NCBI RefSeq assembly: GCF_010119245.1
Contig: NZ_WNKG01000002.1
Coordinates: forward strand, 620,001 to 684,000
DNA length: 64,000 nt
Origin: Cyclobacterium salsum
GTDB taxonomy: Bacteria > Bacteroidota > Bacteroidia > Cytophagales > Cyclobacteriaceae
Direction: 5' to 3'
Of this stretch, positions 53,264-62,059 are shown piece by piece; positions within the stretch are counted from its first letter, which is position 1, and every line of letters starts with the position of its first letter. The notes beneath the pieces are model-generated. The model ran no database searches. It was not told the origin of the DNA and saw only the letters and a list, made by a program, of their open reading frames with translations. The position numbers and the translations under genes are program-made.

Positions 53264-54457
53264 TTAGAATTTTAAGATTTGATTTGATGGGTAATAGTTG
53301 ATACCGAAGAAAATGCCCATGCTTTTTAGATCCAGGTTTCCTTCGCCTATACCCACCAGGGGTATCCGGAAATAGGGCTCTGCCTGAATCGTGAATTTTT
53401 TACTTAACTTATGTTCGTAGCCCATTCCAATATTCCACACGCCAAAGACATGCTGGTTATCACCATTTATTTCCATTTCCTGTGTGTAGCTATTTCCACT
53501 ATAGTTTTCATAGGTTAGCGAATATTTTTCTTTCAACATGATATAAGAGGACAAGCCTGAGCTAATAAACCATCGGTTTTTTGATCTGCTGATGGGGTAA
53601 TATTTCAGGTTTACGGGGATTTCTATTAGCCAGCAATCTCCGATCATTTCCTGATGGGAAGTGTCATACCCCTCCCAATACCCTTCACCGCCCCGATACC
53701 TTTTTTGCCCATGAAGCGCGCCTACTGAAAATCCCCATCTACGACTGATTGGATAATCCAGGCGAACACCGATGCTTCTTCCGAAAGCCGGAAAATGGTC
53801 GAATTGTATGGCACTGAAATCTGGTGAAAGCATTATTCCCAGTGCCATATTTTGGTGGTGAATGAATGGTTCGCTTGGTGCAAACTGAATGCCTGAGCCC
53901 TTATGAATTGCGATATTATTCTCTATCGGGGAAATGCGATTAAATTTTTCAAACAGGTTCCATTTCGAATCTGATTCCCATTTTAGGTAAGTGGGTTGAG
54001 CTGTGCCATCCGGTAAGTCCTCTTTCGGGAAAGAGTCAGAGGTTAGGACTTGACTGCGATGTTTTTTGGATGCATCTGCAGCCTGTTCGTTGTTATTCTT
54101 AACATTCTTCATTGACGGCATTTTTTTCGCCAGGATTTTTATCCGATAATTGTCATATGAATCTAATTCCGTTAGCATCAAGGTAGATGCTGACAATAGC
54201 GGAGTTTCGTCTCCTGTTTTAAAGGGACCGTCTGAAACCGCCATCCAAACTGTGAAAAGAAGCCCTACGATAAAAAGAGGGCCTATCAAATACCACTTAA
54301 ACCCATTGACAGGGCGAGCTACGTTTTTATTGGCAGCGATCCTTTTTTCAAACCGATCCCAGTCCTGAGAATTGTAGGGGATTTCAGGATCAGATGATAA
54401 TTTTCTAAAGAAATCATCCAGCTCTTTATCAGTCATTTTTGACACCTGCTTTTTCAT
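53264..54457 (-). CDS. Anti-sigma-like N-terminus plus outer-membrane-barrel-like C-terminus
   Basis: 397 residues. The N-terminal ~50 residues are charged and cytosolic-looking (KMTDKELDDFFRKLSSDPEIPYNSQDWDRFEKRI). One transmembrane helix follows (WYLIGPLFIVGLLFTVWMAV, about 55-74), then a linker. From about residue 200 comes a region of alternating strands ending in the aromatic-terminated GNLDLKSMGIFFGINYYP, like the outer-membrane beta-barrel family PF13568. It overlaps the ECF sigma gene by 29 bp. Position and the N-terminal pattern suggest it restrains the sigma factor, while the C-terminal part may sense the envelope. How one protein would span both membranes is unclear. Confidence 0.7.
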   Translation of the reverse strand: MKKQVSKMTDKELDDFFRKLSSDPEIPYNSQDWDRFEKRIAANKNVARPVNGFKWYLIGPLFIVGLLFTVWMAVSDGPFKTGDETPLLSASTLMLTELDSYDNYRIKILAKKMPSMKNVKNNNEQAADASKKHRSQVLTSDSFPKEDLPDGTAQPTYLKWESDSKWNLFEKFNRISPIENNIAIHKGSGIQFAPSEPFIHHQNMALGIMLSPDFSAIQFDHFPAFGRSIGVRLDYPISRRWGFSVGALHGQKRYRGGEGYWEGYDTSHQEMIGDCWLIEIPVNLKYYPISRSKNRWFISSGLSSYIMLKEKYSLTYENYSGNSYTQEMEINGDNQHVFGVWNIGMGYEHKLSKKFTIQAEPYFRIPLVGIGEGNLDLKSMGIFFGINYYPSNQILKF

Positions 54458-54992
54458 GATTTCTAACAGTTAACATGGCTCTTAGCTTTTGTCTTGCCCG
54501 GTGGAGATTGGATTTCGAGGTTCCAGTGGAAATACCTAATAGTTCCGAAATTTCCTGGTGCTCGTAGCCTTCGATCACATATAAATTAAACACGGTTCTA
54601 TATTGCATCGGCAGCGCCTGTATTAATTGGATCATGTCCATGTATTTCAGATCGTCTGAGGCAGTTTTACCGTGATCTGGGATTTCCGAAACATTCTCCA
54701 GACCTATATTTTGGGAATGGTTTTGATTTTTTTTGTAGTAATTGATGGCTCCGTTTATCAATATTCTTCTAAACCAAAGGGTAAAAGGACGCTTGGGATC
54801 GTATCGATCAAAATGGTGAAATACCTTCAGATAGCCGTCGTGAAGTATTTCCACGCTTTCTTCCCTGTTTGCCGAATAACGAAGGCAAATGCTCATCCCA
54901 TAGCTGTAAAATTGCTTATATAGCTCTTCCTGACTCTTTCGGTCTTCTTTGGAAATCCCGTTTATAAGCTTATTTGACAAGTATTTTTCCAC
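54429..54992 (-). CDS. ECF-type RNA polymerase sigma factor
   Basis: 187 residues. Region 2 (EELYKQFYSYGMSICLRYSANREESVEILHDGYLKVFHHFDRYDP, then FTLWFRRILINGAINYYKK) and region 4 (ALPMQYRTVFNLYVIEGYEHQEISELLGISTGTSKSNLHRARQKLR) are complete. Typical sigma-70 family ECF of Bacteroidota. First gene of the minus-strand operon, overlapping its presumed anti-sigma partner by 29 bp. Autoregulation is likely. Confidence 0.95.
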   Translation of the reverse strand: MEKYLSNKLINGISKEDRKSQEELYKQFYSYGMSICLRYSANREESVEILHDGYLKVFHHFDRYDPKRPFTLWFRRILINGAINYYKKNQNHSQNIGLENVSEIPDHGKTASDDLKYMDMIQLIQALPMQYRTVFNLYVIEGYEHQEISELLGISTGTSKSNLHRARQKLRAMLTVRNHEKAGVKND

Positions 54993-55340
54993 ATTTGCTG
55001 GGGTTGCTGGGTCGGTATTCGTCTATACACCAAGGTGAGTTAAATGGTTGCGTGGCAAAAAGTAATTTACATATTAGTAATGGTTACTCACTACATTTCC
55101 ATCCAAATAATATTTTGACGTTAGTGATTAAAGCCGTTTTTCCTGGAATTCGTATCTGCAATTGCGGATTGAGGAGCGATTTGCCATCGTCAATTTCAAC
55201 GCACTGTAAAGCAATCAAGGTTTCAGAGTTCTTGGGAGGGAACCATTGGTCAGATTTTACTCCCTTTATCCCTGTTATTACCTTATTTTTATTGAAATTA
55301 TTACCCCTATTCGAAAAAATCAGGACCTTAAAAGAAACAA
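54993..55340. other. Divergent intergenic region (sigma factor / PL11 lyase)
   Basis: 348 bases with no supported gene. A plus-strand frame is open across it, but it runs into the lyase gene out of frame and shows no family. It must contain promoters for both flanking units; no clear consensus was located. Confidence 0.4.
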
Positions 55341-57185
55341 ATGAGCCTTTTACATGGATTCAGTATCACCTGCTTCCTATTCGTTGGCACACTAAGTATC
55401 TCTCTTTTTGGACAGCGGCAAATGGAGTACCTCGACCGTGGATTGGTCGCCCTCAAAGACGGAAATGGGGGTGTTTTCCTGAGCTGGCGGTTGTTGGGAG
55501 ACGAATCCGTAGATACTGGGTTTGACCTCTACAGGAAATACGAAGGGAAACCTGCAGAGAAAATAAACAATGTTCCCGTAAATCAGACCACCAGCTTTTA
55601 CGATCCGGAGGCCGATCTAAGCCAGCATCCCCGGTATTCGGTTAGGAATGCTAGCCATGGACTTAGTAAACCAACACCGGTTTGGGATCAGAATTTTTTG
55701 GAAATCCCCCTGCAAACGCCGGAGGGCTACCGTCCAAATGATACTTCCGTTGGAGATTTAAACGGTGATGGGCAGTACGAGTTGGTGATACATATGACCG
55801 GCAGGTCCAAAGACAATTCTCAGAATGGCTTTACCGATCCACCCATACTTCAAGCCTATACCCTGGAAGGAAAGCGGCTGTGGGAAATCAATTTGGGAAT
55901 AAATATTCGGGAGGGAGCTCATTACACCCAATTTATGGTATACGATTTGGATGGGGATGGCATCGCCGAAATTGCCTGTAAAACGGCGGATGGCAGTAAG
56001 GACGGATTAGGAACGGTAATAGGAAATGCTAGCAAAGATTGGAGAAATGAAGAGGGTAAAATTCTGGACGGCCCGGAGTATTTGACGGTTTTCTCCGGAC
56101 AGACGGGGCAGGCCTTGTCCACCGTGGACTACATCCCAGGCAGAGGGGATGTGTGCGGATGGGGAGGAGAAGGTGGAAACGGTGGAAATGACTGCAACGG
56201 AAACCGGGTGGACCGGTTTTTGGCGGGCATTGCTCATCTGGATGGCAAAAGGCCGTCCTTACTTATGGCAAGGGGTTATTACGGTAGATCGGTTATTGCT
56301 GCCTGGGATTTTGATGGCAAAACGCTTCAATCGCGGTGGGTGTTTGATTCGGAAGGCCGGGAAAACCCCTATTCCGGACAGGGAAACCACAGTTTAAGCA
56401 TCAATGATATTGATGGAGATGGGAAGGATGAAATTGTTTACGGGGCGATGGCCATAGACGATGATGGTAGGGGTATTTATAGCACGGGTCTTAGGCATGG
56501 CGATGCCCTGCACGTCAGTCGTTTTCACCCGGACTATCCGGATCAACTGGTTTGGGGTATTCATGAAAACGAAACCAACGAGACCGGATTTGGGGCTGCC
56601 CTTTTCAATGCCAGAACGGGGCAGATTCTTTGGGGTGCCGCTGAGGGAACAGACGTAGGAAGGGGGCTGGCGGCGGATATTGATCCCCGGCATGAGGGAG
56701 CCGAATTTTGGTGGAACGGAGCCGAAGGATTGTACAATTTTCAGGGAGAAGAAATTGGAAAAAAACCGAATAGCATCAATTTTGTCCTTTGGTGGGATGG
56801 GGATCTACTCAGGGAGTTGTTGGATAAAAATCGCATTGATAAATGGGATTACGAGGAAGAGCGGCTTCGTAATTTACTGACGGCAACGGGATCTGAATCA
56901 AATAATGGCTCCAAGGCGACTCCTGCGCTGTCCGCTGATTTGTTTGGAGATTGGCGGGAGGAAGTGATCTTCAGAACGGAGGATAACCAGTCATTGAGAA
57001 TTTACACCACTACAGAAGCTACGGCGCACCGGTTTACGACGCTGATGCACAACCCCCAATACCGTCTCAGTATTGCCTGGCAAAACGTAGGTTACAATCA
57101 ACCTCCTCACACGGATTTTTATTTAGGAGTGGGAATGGAGGCCCCTAGTCCGCTTGACATTGAAATCGTAAAGAAAAGGGAATAA
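55341..57185 (+). CDS. Rhamnogalacturonan lyase, PL11 family
   Basis: 614 residues with an N-terminal signal peptide (cleavage near residue 25, ISLFGQRQ). An Ig-like N-terminal part (MEYLDRGLVALKDGNGGVFLSWRLLG, TGFDLYRK) precedes an eight-bladed propeller with repeated Ca2+-binding loops: TSVGDLNGDGQYELV, VYDLDGDGIAEIACKTADG and INDIDGDGKDEIVYGAM. Conserved PL11 segments include VDRFLAGIAHLDGKRPSLLMARGYYGR and NSINFVLWWDGDLLRELLD. It cleaves the rhamnogalacturonan-I backbone of pectin by beta-elimination outside the cytosol, yielding unsaturated oligosaccharides. Confidence 0.93.
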   Translation: MSLLHGFSITCFLFVGTLSISLFGQRQMEYLDRGLVALKDGNGGVFLSWRLLGDESVDTGFDLYRKYEGKPAEKINNVPVNQTTSFYDPEADLSQHPRYSVRNASHGLSKPTPVWDQNFLEIPLQTPEGYRPNDTSVGDLNGDGQYELVIHMTGRSKDNSQNGFTDPPILQAYTLEGKRLWEINLGINIREGAHYTQFMVYDLDGDGIAEIACKTADGSKDGLGTVIGNASKDWRNEEGKILDGPEYLTVFSGQTGQALSTVDYIPGRGDVCGWGGEGGNGGNDCNGNRVDRFLAGIAHLDGKRPSLLMARGYYGRSVIAAWDFDGKTLQSRWVFDSEGRENPYSGQGNHSLSINDIDGDGKDEIVYGAMAIDDDGRGIYSTGLRHGDALHVSRFHPDYPDQLVWGIHENETNETGFGAALFNARTGQILWGAAEGTDVGRGLAADIDPRHEGAEFWWNGAEGLYNFQGEEIGKKPNSINFVLWWDGDLLRELLDKNRIDKWDYEEERLRNLLTATGSESNNGSKATPALSADLFGDWREEVIFRTEDNQSLRIYTTTEATAHRFTTLMHNPQYRLSIAWQNVGYNQPPHTDFYLGVGMEAPSPLDIEIVKKRE

Positions 57186-57253
57186 ATTTTTTACGTTTTT
57201 CAGGACACTTTTCCTGAACCGTCCGTATAGGGTAAAAAGCCAAACGATTAAGG

Positions 57254-57502
57254 ATGAAAAGTAAATGGTTGTTTTTGCCAGATGTTTTTCTGGTTTTGCT
57301 GGTATGCCTGACTTGTGAGCGGCATGAGATACCGCATTCGGGGGAGAGGAGCCATTCGCCCCTTGCTAATGAGCCTGTTCAACACTCCGGGGAAAACCGC
57401 ACGATGTTACAGGAACATGAAAAGCAAAAAAGCTTGAGAAAATTTATTCAGGCTGCCAATAAGTCATCCGGCAATTTGATAAGGCAATACATTAAAGAGT
57501 AA
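57254..57502 (+). CDS. Small secreted or lipoprotein (82 aa)
   Basis: An N-terminal hydrophobic segment (FLPDVFLVLLVCLTC) looks like a signal peptide, with Cys 21 a possible lipidation site. The rest is hydrophilic and basic, ending NKSSGNLIRQYIKE. No family. It starts 68 bp after the lyase stop and is followed by a terminator, which supports a real gene at the end of the lyase transcript. Confidence 0.55.
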   Translation: MKSKWLFLPDVFLVLLVCLTCERHEIPHSGERSHSPLANEPVQHSGENRTMLQEHEKQKSLRKFIQAANKSSGNLIRQYIKE

Positions 57503-57531
57503 GTTGGTGATTTTTTAATTATTCTTTTTGG

Positions 57532-57564
57532 AAAAGGTAGGTGCTCATGCGCTTACCTTTTTTT
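57532..57564 (+). terminator. Intrinsic terminator after the small secreted protein gene
   Basis: AAAGGTAGGTGC and GCGCTTACCTTT form a 12-bp stem with two G-T pairs and a TCAT loop, followed by TTTT. Confidence 0.75.
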
Positions 57565-57756
57565 GTTTGCCTCGCATTCAACTTGAAAAGGAGTTGGGGC
57601 AACCGGCAAGCGACGTTGCTGAAATAGAATGACCAAGGCTGATTCGGTTGTTGTGCCGAAAATAGCATAAAATGGACCGTCGGTAAGGGTACTGTTTGAA
57701 ATCAAGCTATTTTTAATTACTTTGTTTCGGATATTGACGCTGTTGGCAATACTTAT

Positions 57757-60570
57757 ATGCGCACCCAAAAAAAGTACATTACCTATACCTTCTCCGTGCT
57801 ATTTCTGCTAGGCCTTTTGGTTTGGATGATGCGCGTGGTACCCTTTGAAAACAAGCACCGAATCGTTCCAGGGATTGTGTTGGGAGAACGGGTCGATTAC
57901 AACCGTGACATCCGTCCCATTGTCAACAACAAATGCATTGCCTGCCACGGAGGCGTAAAAAAATCAGGGGGATTCAGCCTGCTTTTCGAAGAAGAAGCCC
58001 TGGCGGTCAACGAATCCGGAGAGCGAGCCATCGTACCCGGAAATGTCTGGAAAAGTGAACTTATCAACCGGATCAATCACACAAATCCGGAATACCGGAT
58101 GCCGTTAGAAGAAGAGCCCCTTTCCGAAAAGGAGATAGCATTATTTACCCGGTGGATCAATCAGGGTGCTGTTTGGGATGACCATTGGGCCTACAAACCA
58201 CCACTGGCGCAGCAAGTACCGGACACAGGTAACCCATGGGTAATCAATGATATCGATCGATTTGTCATGCAGACCCTGGAGGAGAAGGAATTACAACCCA
58301 ACCCCTTATCGGACCGGTATTCGCTGATCCGAAGGCTTAGCTTTGATACCCGGGGTTTGCCTCCCGATTTGGATGAGGTTCAGGCTTATTTGGCCGACAG
58401 TTCTGAAAAGGCCTATGAAAAATGGGTGGATCAATTCTTGGATTCCCCTGCCTACGGGGAAAGGTGGGCGGCCATGTGGATGGATTTGGCCAGGTATGCC
58501 GATTCCAAAGGATACGAGGCAGATCGGCCCCGAAAGATCTGGAAATACAGGGATTGGCTGATCCAGGCATTTAACGATAACATGCCTTACGACCAGTTTG
58601 TCACCGAACAGCTTGCAGGAGACTTATTACCCAATCCTACCGACGAAAACTACATTGCTACCGCCTTTCACCGGAATACCATGAACAACGACGAAGGGGG
58701 CACCGATAATGAGGAATTCCGTGTGGCGGCGGTGCTGGACAGGGTAAATACTACCTGGACGGTATTGCAGGGAACAACGATGGAATGCGTACAATGTCAC
58801 AGCCATCCTTATGATCCGATTCGACACGAAGATTACTACCGTAGCCTGGCATTTTTTAATCAGACTGCGGATGCCGATATTCCCAGTGAGGCTCCGGTCC
58901 TGATCGATTTTAAGTCGGAAGAAGACCAGGAAAAGTTAAAAAGAATTCAAACCTGGGTCAGTGAAGAAGGAAGTCAACAACAGGAACAACATCCGGATTA
59001 CTTTACCCGGCTGATCCGTTTGGGAGAAGGCAAGATCCATCCCCATTATTTCGAACAAATGGACAAGGGCATTCCCGTGAAAGGCACGGCCACCTTTAAG
59101 GTGGAGCCTGATATTTATTCGAGGACCCGGAATTTACCCTTTGTTGGCGAGGACCGGATCCTGTTTAAGGTTAGAGCCCAAAAAGGGAAAGGGAAAATTA
59201 GCTTTCGGCTGGATAGCCTGAAAGGAAGGGAAATTGGATCCTGGAATGTGAAGCCTAAAACCAAAACACGGTTTAACGAAGACACAAAGGAGGATGAAAC
59301 GTATTCGGTGATGGAGGTGATATCGGTCCCGGTAAAACCAACGAAGGGAACCCACGATTTGTACCTGGCCTATGAAGGAGTAGAAGGAGAGGAGCTCACC
59401 TGTACCTTCGAATGGGTCATGTTGCACCATGCACTTCCGGGGGAGGAACAGGCCGGATACGAGGAAATAGCGCAAGCCTTTCTGGAGCTTTATAATTCGG
59501 AAGCGGAAAAAGAAACCACCCCTGTGATGGTTTCCCTACCGGACCGGTACCAGCGTGAAAGCCGGATATTTGAAAAAGGAAGCTGGATTGTACCAGGTGA
59601 GCTGGTTTCTCCGGGCCTGCCTGCCATTTGGAATCCCTTTGAAGGAAACTATGATCCGGACCGCCTTGGATTTAGCCAGTGGCTTTTTAGCCCGGAAAAT
59701 CCGCTAACGGCACGGGTAATGGTCAATAGACTCTGGGAACAATTATTTGGCAGGGGATTGGTCTCGTCGTTGGAGGATTTTGGTTCGCAGGGATATGCAC
59801 CTACTCATCCTGAATTATTGGATTGGCTGGCCTTGCGGTTTTCTCATGACCTGGACTGGGATATCAAAAAACTACTCAAGGAAATACTGATGTCTGCCAC
59901 CTACCGCCAATCCTCTCATTTTAAAGATCAAAAGGATGACCCGGACCCCTTAAACGAGTGGCTGTCAAGAGGGCCCCGGCTTAGATTGACTGCCGAGCAG
60001 ATTAGGGACCAGGCACTGGCCGTTTCCGGTCTGTTGAGCAAAAAAATGAGGGGACCCAGCGTGATGCCCGAACAGCCCGACGGCATCTGGCAGGTGGTAT
60101 ATAGTGGCGACGAGTGGCTCACCAGCAAAGGGGAAGACAAGCACCGCAGAGCACTTTATACCTTTTGGAGGCGAACCAGTCCTTACCCTTCCATCATTGC
60201 CTTTGATGCACCAAGCAGGGAATTTTGCCTGCCCAAACGCATTGATACCAATACACCGCTTCAGGCCCTGGTAACCTTAAATGATCCGGTGTACCTGGAG
60301 GCCGCAATTGCAATAGGGCGAAAAGTGCTGGAGAATTACACGGAGGACGAGAAGCGACTCGGGCTATTATATAGCCTGGCGATGAGGAGAGGGATCGATC
60401 CCGATAAATTGGGCGATTTGCGTAGCTTGCTTCAGCAAAGCCAGGCCTATTTTGATGCCCAGCCCGATGCCGTTTGCCAGTTGATAGGGGAGGAGAATAA
60501 AGCATTGGCCGTATACACCATTGTGGCAAATGCCGTAATGAATCTGGACGAATTTCTAATGAAGTCATGA
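57757..60570 (+). CDS. PSCyt1-DUF1549-DUF1553 protein (Planctomycete-type cytochrome)
   Basis: 937 residues. A signal anchor (FSVLFLLGLLVWMM, 12-25) is followed by a c-type heme domain with C60-I-A-C63-H64 and a later Met (YRMPLEEEPLSEKE). Then comes DUF1549 (DRFVMQTLEEKELQPNPLSDRYSLIRRLSFDTRGLPP; DLARYADSKGYEADRPRKIWKYRDW; GDLLPNPTDENYIATAFHRNTM), with a second CxxCH-like site at VQCHSHPYDPI. A beta-rich insert lies at about 430-580, and the C-terminal DUF1553 reads NPLTARVMVNRLWEQLFGRGLVSS and TPLQALVTLNDPVYLEAA. Function unestablished; probably periplasmic redox or glycan processing. Its stop overlaps the next start (ATGA). Confidence 0.9.
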   Translation: MRTQKKYITYTFSVLFLLGLLVWMMRVVPFENKHRIVPGIVLGERVDYNRDIRPIVNNKCIACHGGVKKSGGFSLLFEEEALAVNESGERAIVPGNVWKSELINRINHTNPEYRMPLEEEPLSEKEIALFTRWINQGAVWDDHWAYKPPLAQQVPDTGNPWVINDIDRFVMQTLEEKELQPNPLSDRYSLIRRLSFDTRGLPPDLDEVQAYLADSSEKAYEKWVDQFLDSPAYGERWAAMWMDLARYADSKGYEADRPRKIWKYRDWLIQAFNDNMPYDQFVTEQLAGDLLPNPTDENYIATAFHRNTMNNDEGGTDNEEFRVAAVLDRVNTTWTVLQGTTMECVQCHSHPYDPIRHEDYYRSLAFFNQTADADIPSEAPVLIDFKSEEDQEKLKRIQTWVSEEGSQQQEQHPDYFTRLIRLGEGKIHPHYFEQMDKGIPVKGTATFKVEPDIYSRTRNLPFVGEDRILFKVRAQKGKGKISFRLDSLKGREIGSWNVKPKTKTRFNEDTKEDETYSVMEVISVPVKPTKGTHDLYLAYEGVEGEELTCTFEWVMLHHALPGEEQAGYEEIAQAFLELYNSEAEKETTPVMVSLPDRYQRESRIFEKGSWIVPGELVSPGLPAIWNPFEGNYDPDRLGFSQWLFSPENPLTARVMVNRLWEQLFGRGLVSSLEDFGSQGYAPTHPELLDWLALRFSHDLDWDIKKLLKEILMSATYRQSSHFKDQKDDPDPLNEWLSRGPRLRLTAEQIRDQALAVSGLLSKKMRGPSVMPEQPDGIWQVVYSGDEWLTSKGEDKHRRALYTFWRRTSPYPSIIAFDAPSREFCLPKRIDTNTPLQALVTLNDPVYLEAAIAIGRKVLENYTEDEKRLGLLYSLAMRRGIDPDKLGDLRSLLQQSQAYFDAQPDAVCQLIGEENKALAVYTIVANAVMNLDEFLMKS

Positions 60571-62054
60571 GTAAGCGAATCAGTTTAGCCGACGAACAAC
60601 GATACCGATACCTGCAGAGTAAAACCCGCAGGCACTTTCTGAAACAATGCACCACCGGATTAGGGGCATTGGCCCTTGGTGGTATGGTGGGTTGTCAAAA
60701 GTCCGGAGAGGAGCAAGCCCTGGAATCTCAGGTGGATAGCCTGCTCCGGCAAGTACCCCATTTTGCTCCAAAGGCAAAACGCATCATTTACCTGCACATG
60801 GCAGGTGCGCCCTCGCAGTTGGAATTGTTTGACTACAAACCGGAACTGGCAAAACTGGATGGAAAAGACTGTCCCCAATCCCTATTGGAGGGAAAAAAGT
60901 TTGCCTTTATTCAGGGCGTACCCAAAATGCTGGGGCCTCAGGCTGTTTTCAGGCCCAGGGGAGAATCAGGAATGATGGTGTCCGATAATTTACCCCATTT
61001 TTCAACGATTGTGGATGACGTTGCCTTGATCAAAACCATGCATACGGATGAGTTTAACCACGCGCCGGCACAATTGCTGTTGCAGACGGGCTCACCAAGA
61101 TTGGGCCGGCCCAGTATGGGAAGCTGGGTAACCTATGGGCTGGGGTCTGAAAACGAGGATTTGCCGGGTTTTATGGTGTTGGTATCCGGAGGAAATACGC
61201 CCGACGCGGGCAAATCCGTCTGGGGCAGTGGCTTTTTACCTTCCGTGTACCAGGGGGTCCAATGCCGGTCCGAAGGCGACCCGGTCCTTTATGTTTCCAA
61301 TCCTTCCGGCATGGATGGGTCTTTGCGGAAGCAGACCATTGATGCCATTAACCGGATCAATGAGAAAGAACACCAGGAATTTGGCGATCCGGAGACCTTG
61401 ACCCGTATCTCCCAATACGAAATGGCCTACCGCATGCAAACTTCCGTGCCCGACGTCATGGATATAGAGGATGAACCGGCATACATTCACGAGATGTACG
61501 GTACGGAGCCAGGGAAAACGTCTTTTGCCAATAACTGCCTGTTGGCCAGAAGGCTGGTAGAGAAAGGCGTTCGCTTTGTGCAGTTATTTGACTGGGGCTG
61601 GGACATGCACGGGGTAGCGGAACGCGAATCCCTTGACGAGGGACTACCCATTAAGTGCAAGCCCGTGGACCAGGCCATGACGGCATTGGTCAAGGATTTA
61701 AAGCAGCGGGGCTTGCTGGACGAGACGCTTGTGGTATGGGGAGGAGAATTTGGCCGTACCCCCATGCAGGAAAACCGAGGAGGCATGGAATGGCCTTTTA
61801 AAGGAAGGGATCACCACACAGAAGCTTTTCCGATTTGGATGGCCGGTGGAGGCGTAAAAGGAGGGTTGACGTATGGTGAAACCGACGAAATAGGCTATTA
61901 TGGCATAAAAGATAAAGTGCATGTCCATGATTTACAGGCAAGTATTTTGCATCTGATGGGTATGGATCACGAAAAATTTACCTATTTTGCCCAGGGAAGG
62001 GATTTTAGGTTGACGGACGTGTCAGGAAAAGTAATACATAAATTATTCGCATAA
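60567..62054 (+). CDS. DUF1501 protein, Tat-lipoprotein
   Basis: 495 residues. The N-terminus has a twin-arginine motif RRHFLKQ and then a lipobox-like GGMVGC (Cys 43), so it is probably exported folded and lipidated. The DUF1501 domain belongs to the sulfatase/alkaline-phosphatase superfamily: KRIIYLHMAGAPSQLELFDYKPELAKLDGK, GSPRLGRPSMGSWVTYGLG, GVRFVQLFDWGWDMHG, and LVVWGGEFGRTPMQENRGGMEWPFKGRDHHTEAFPIWMAGGGVKGG with His/Asp metal-binding candidates. Translated coupled to the preceding cytochrome gene. Its natural substrate is unknown. Confidence 0.9.
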   Translation: MSKRISLADEQRYRYLQSKTRRHFLKQCTTGLGALALGGMVGCQKSGEEQALESQVDSLLRQVPHFAPKAKRIIYLHMAGAPSQLELFDYKPELAKLDGKDCPQSLLEGKKFAFIQGVPKMLGPQAVFRPRGESGMMVSDNLPHFSTIVDDVALIKTMHTDEFNHAPAQLLLQTGSPRLGRPSMGSWVTYGLGSENEDLPGFMVLVSGGNTPDAGKSVWGSGFLPSVYQGVQCRSEGDPVLYVSNPSGMDGSLRKQTIDAINRINEKEHQEFGDPETLTRISQYEMAYRMQTSVPDVMDIEDEPAYIHEMYGTEPGKTSFANNCLLARRLVEKGVRFVQLFDWGWDMHGVAERESLDEGLPIKCKPVDQAMTALVKDLKQRGLLDETLVVWGGEFGRTPMQENRGGMEWPFKGRDHHTEAFPIWMAGGGVKGGLTYGETDEIGYYGIKDKVHVHDLQASILHLMGMDHEKFTYFAQGRDFRLTDVSGKVIHKLFA

Positions 62055-62059
62055 ATTAC

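Noticed and set aside
54974-55525. 183-residue plus-strand ORF
   Set aside because: Overlaps the real PL11 lyase start in another frame, no family signature, atypical composition.
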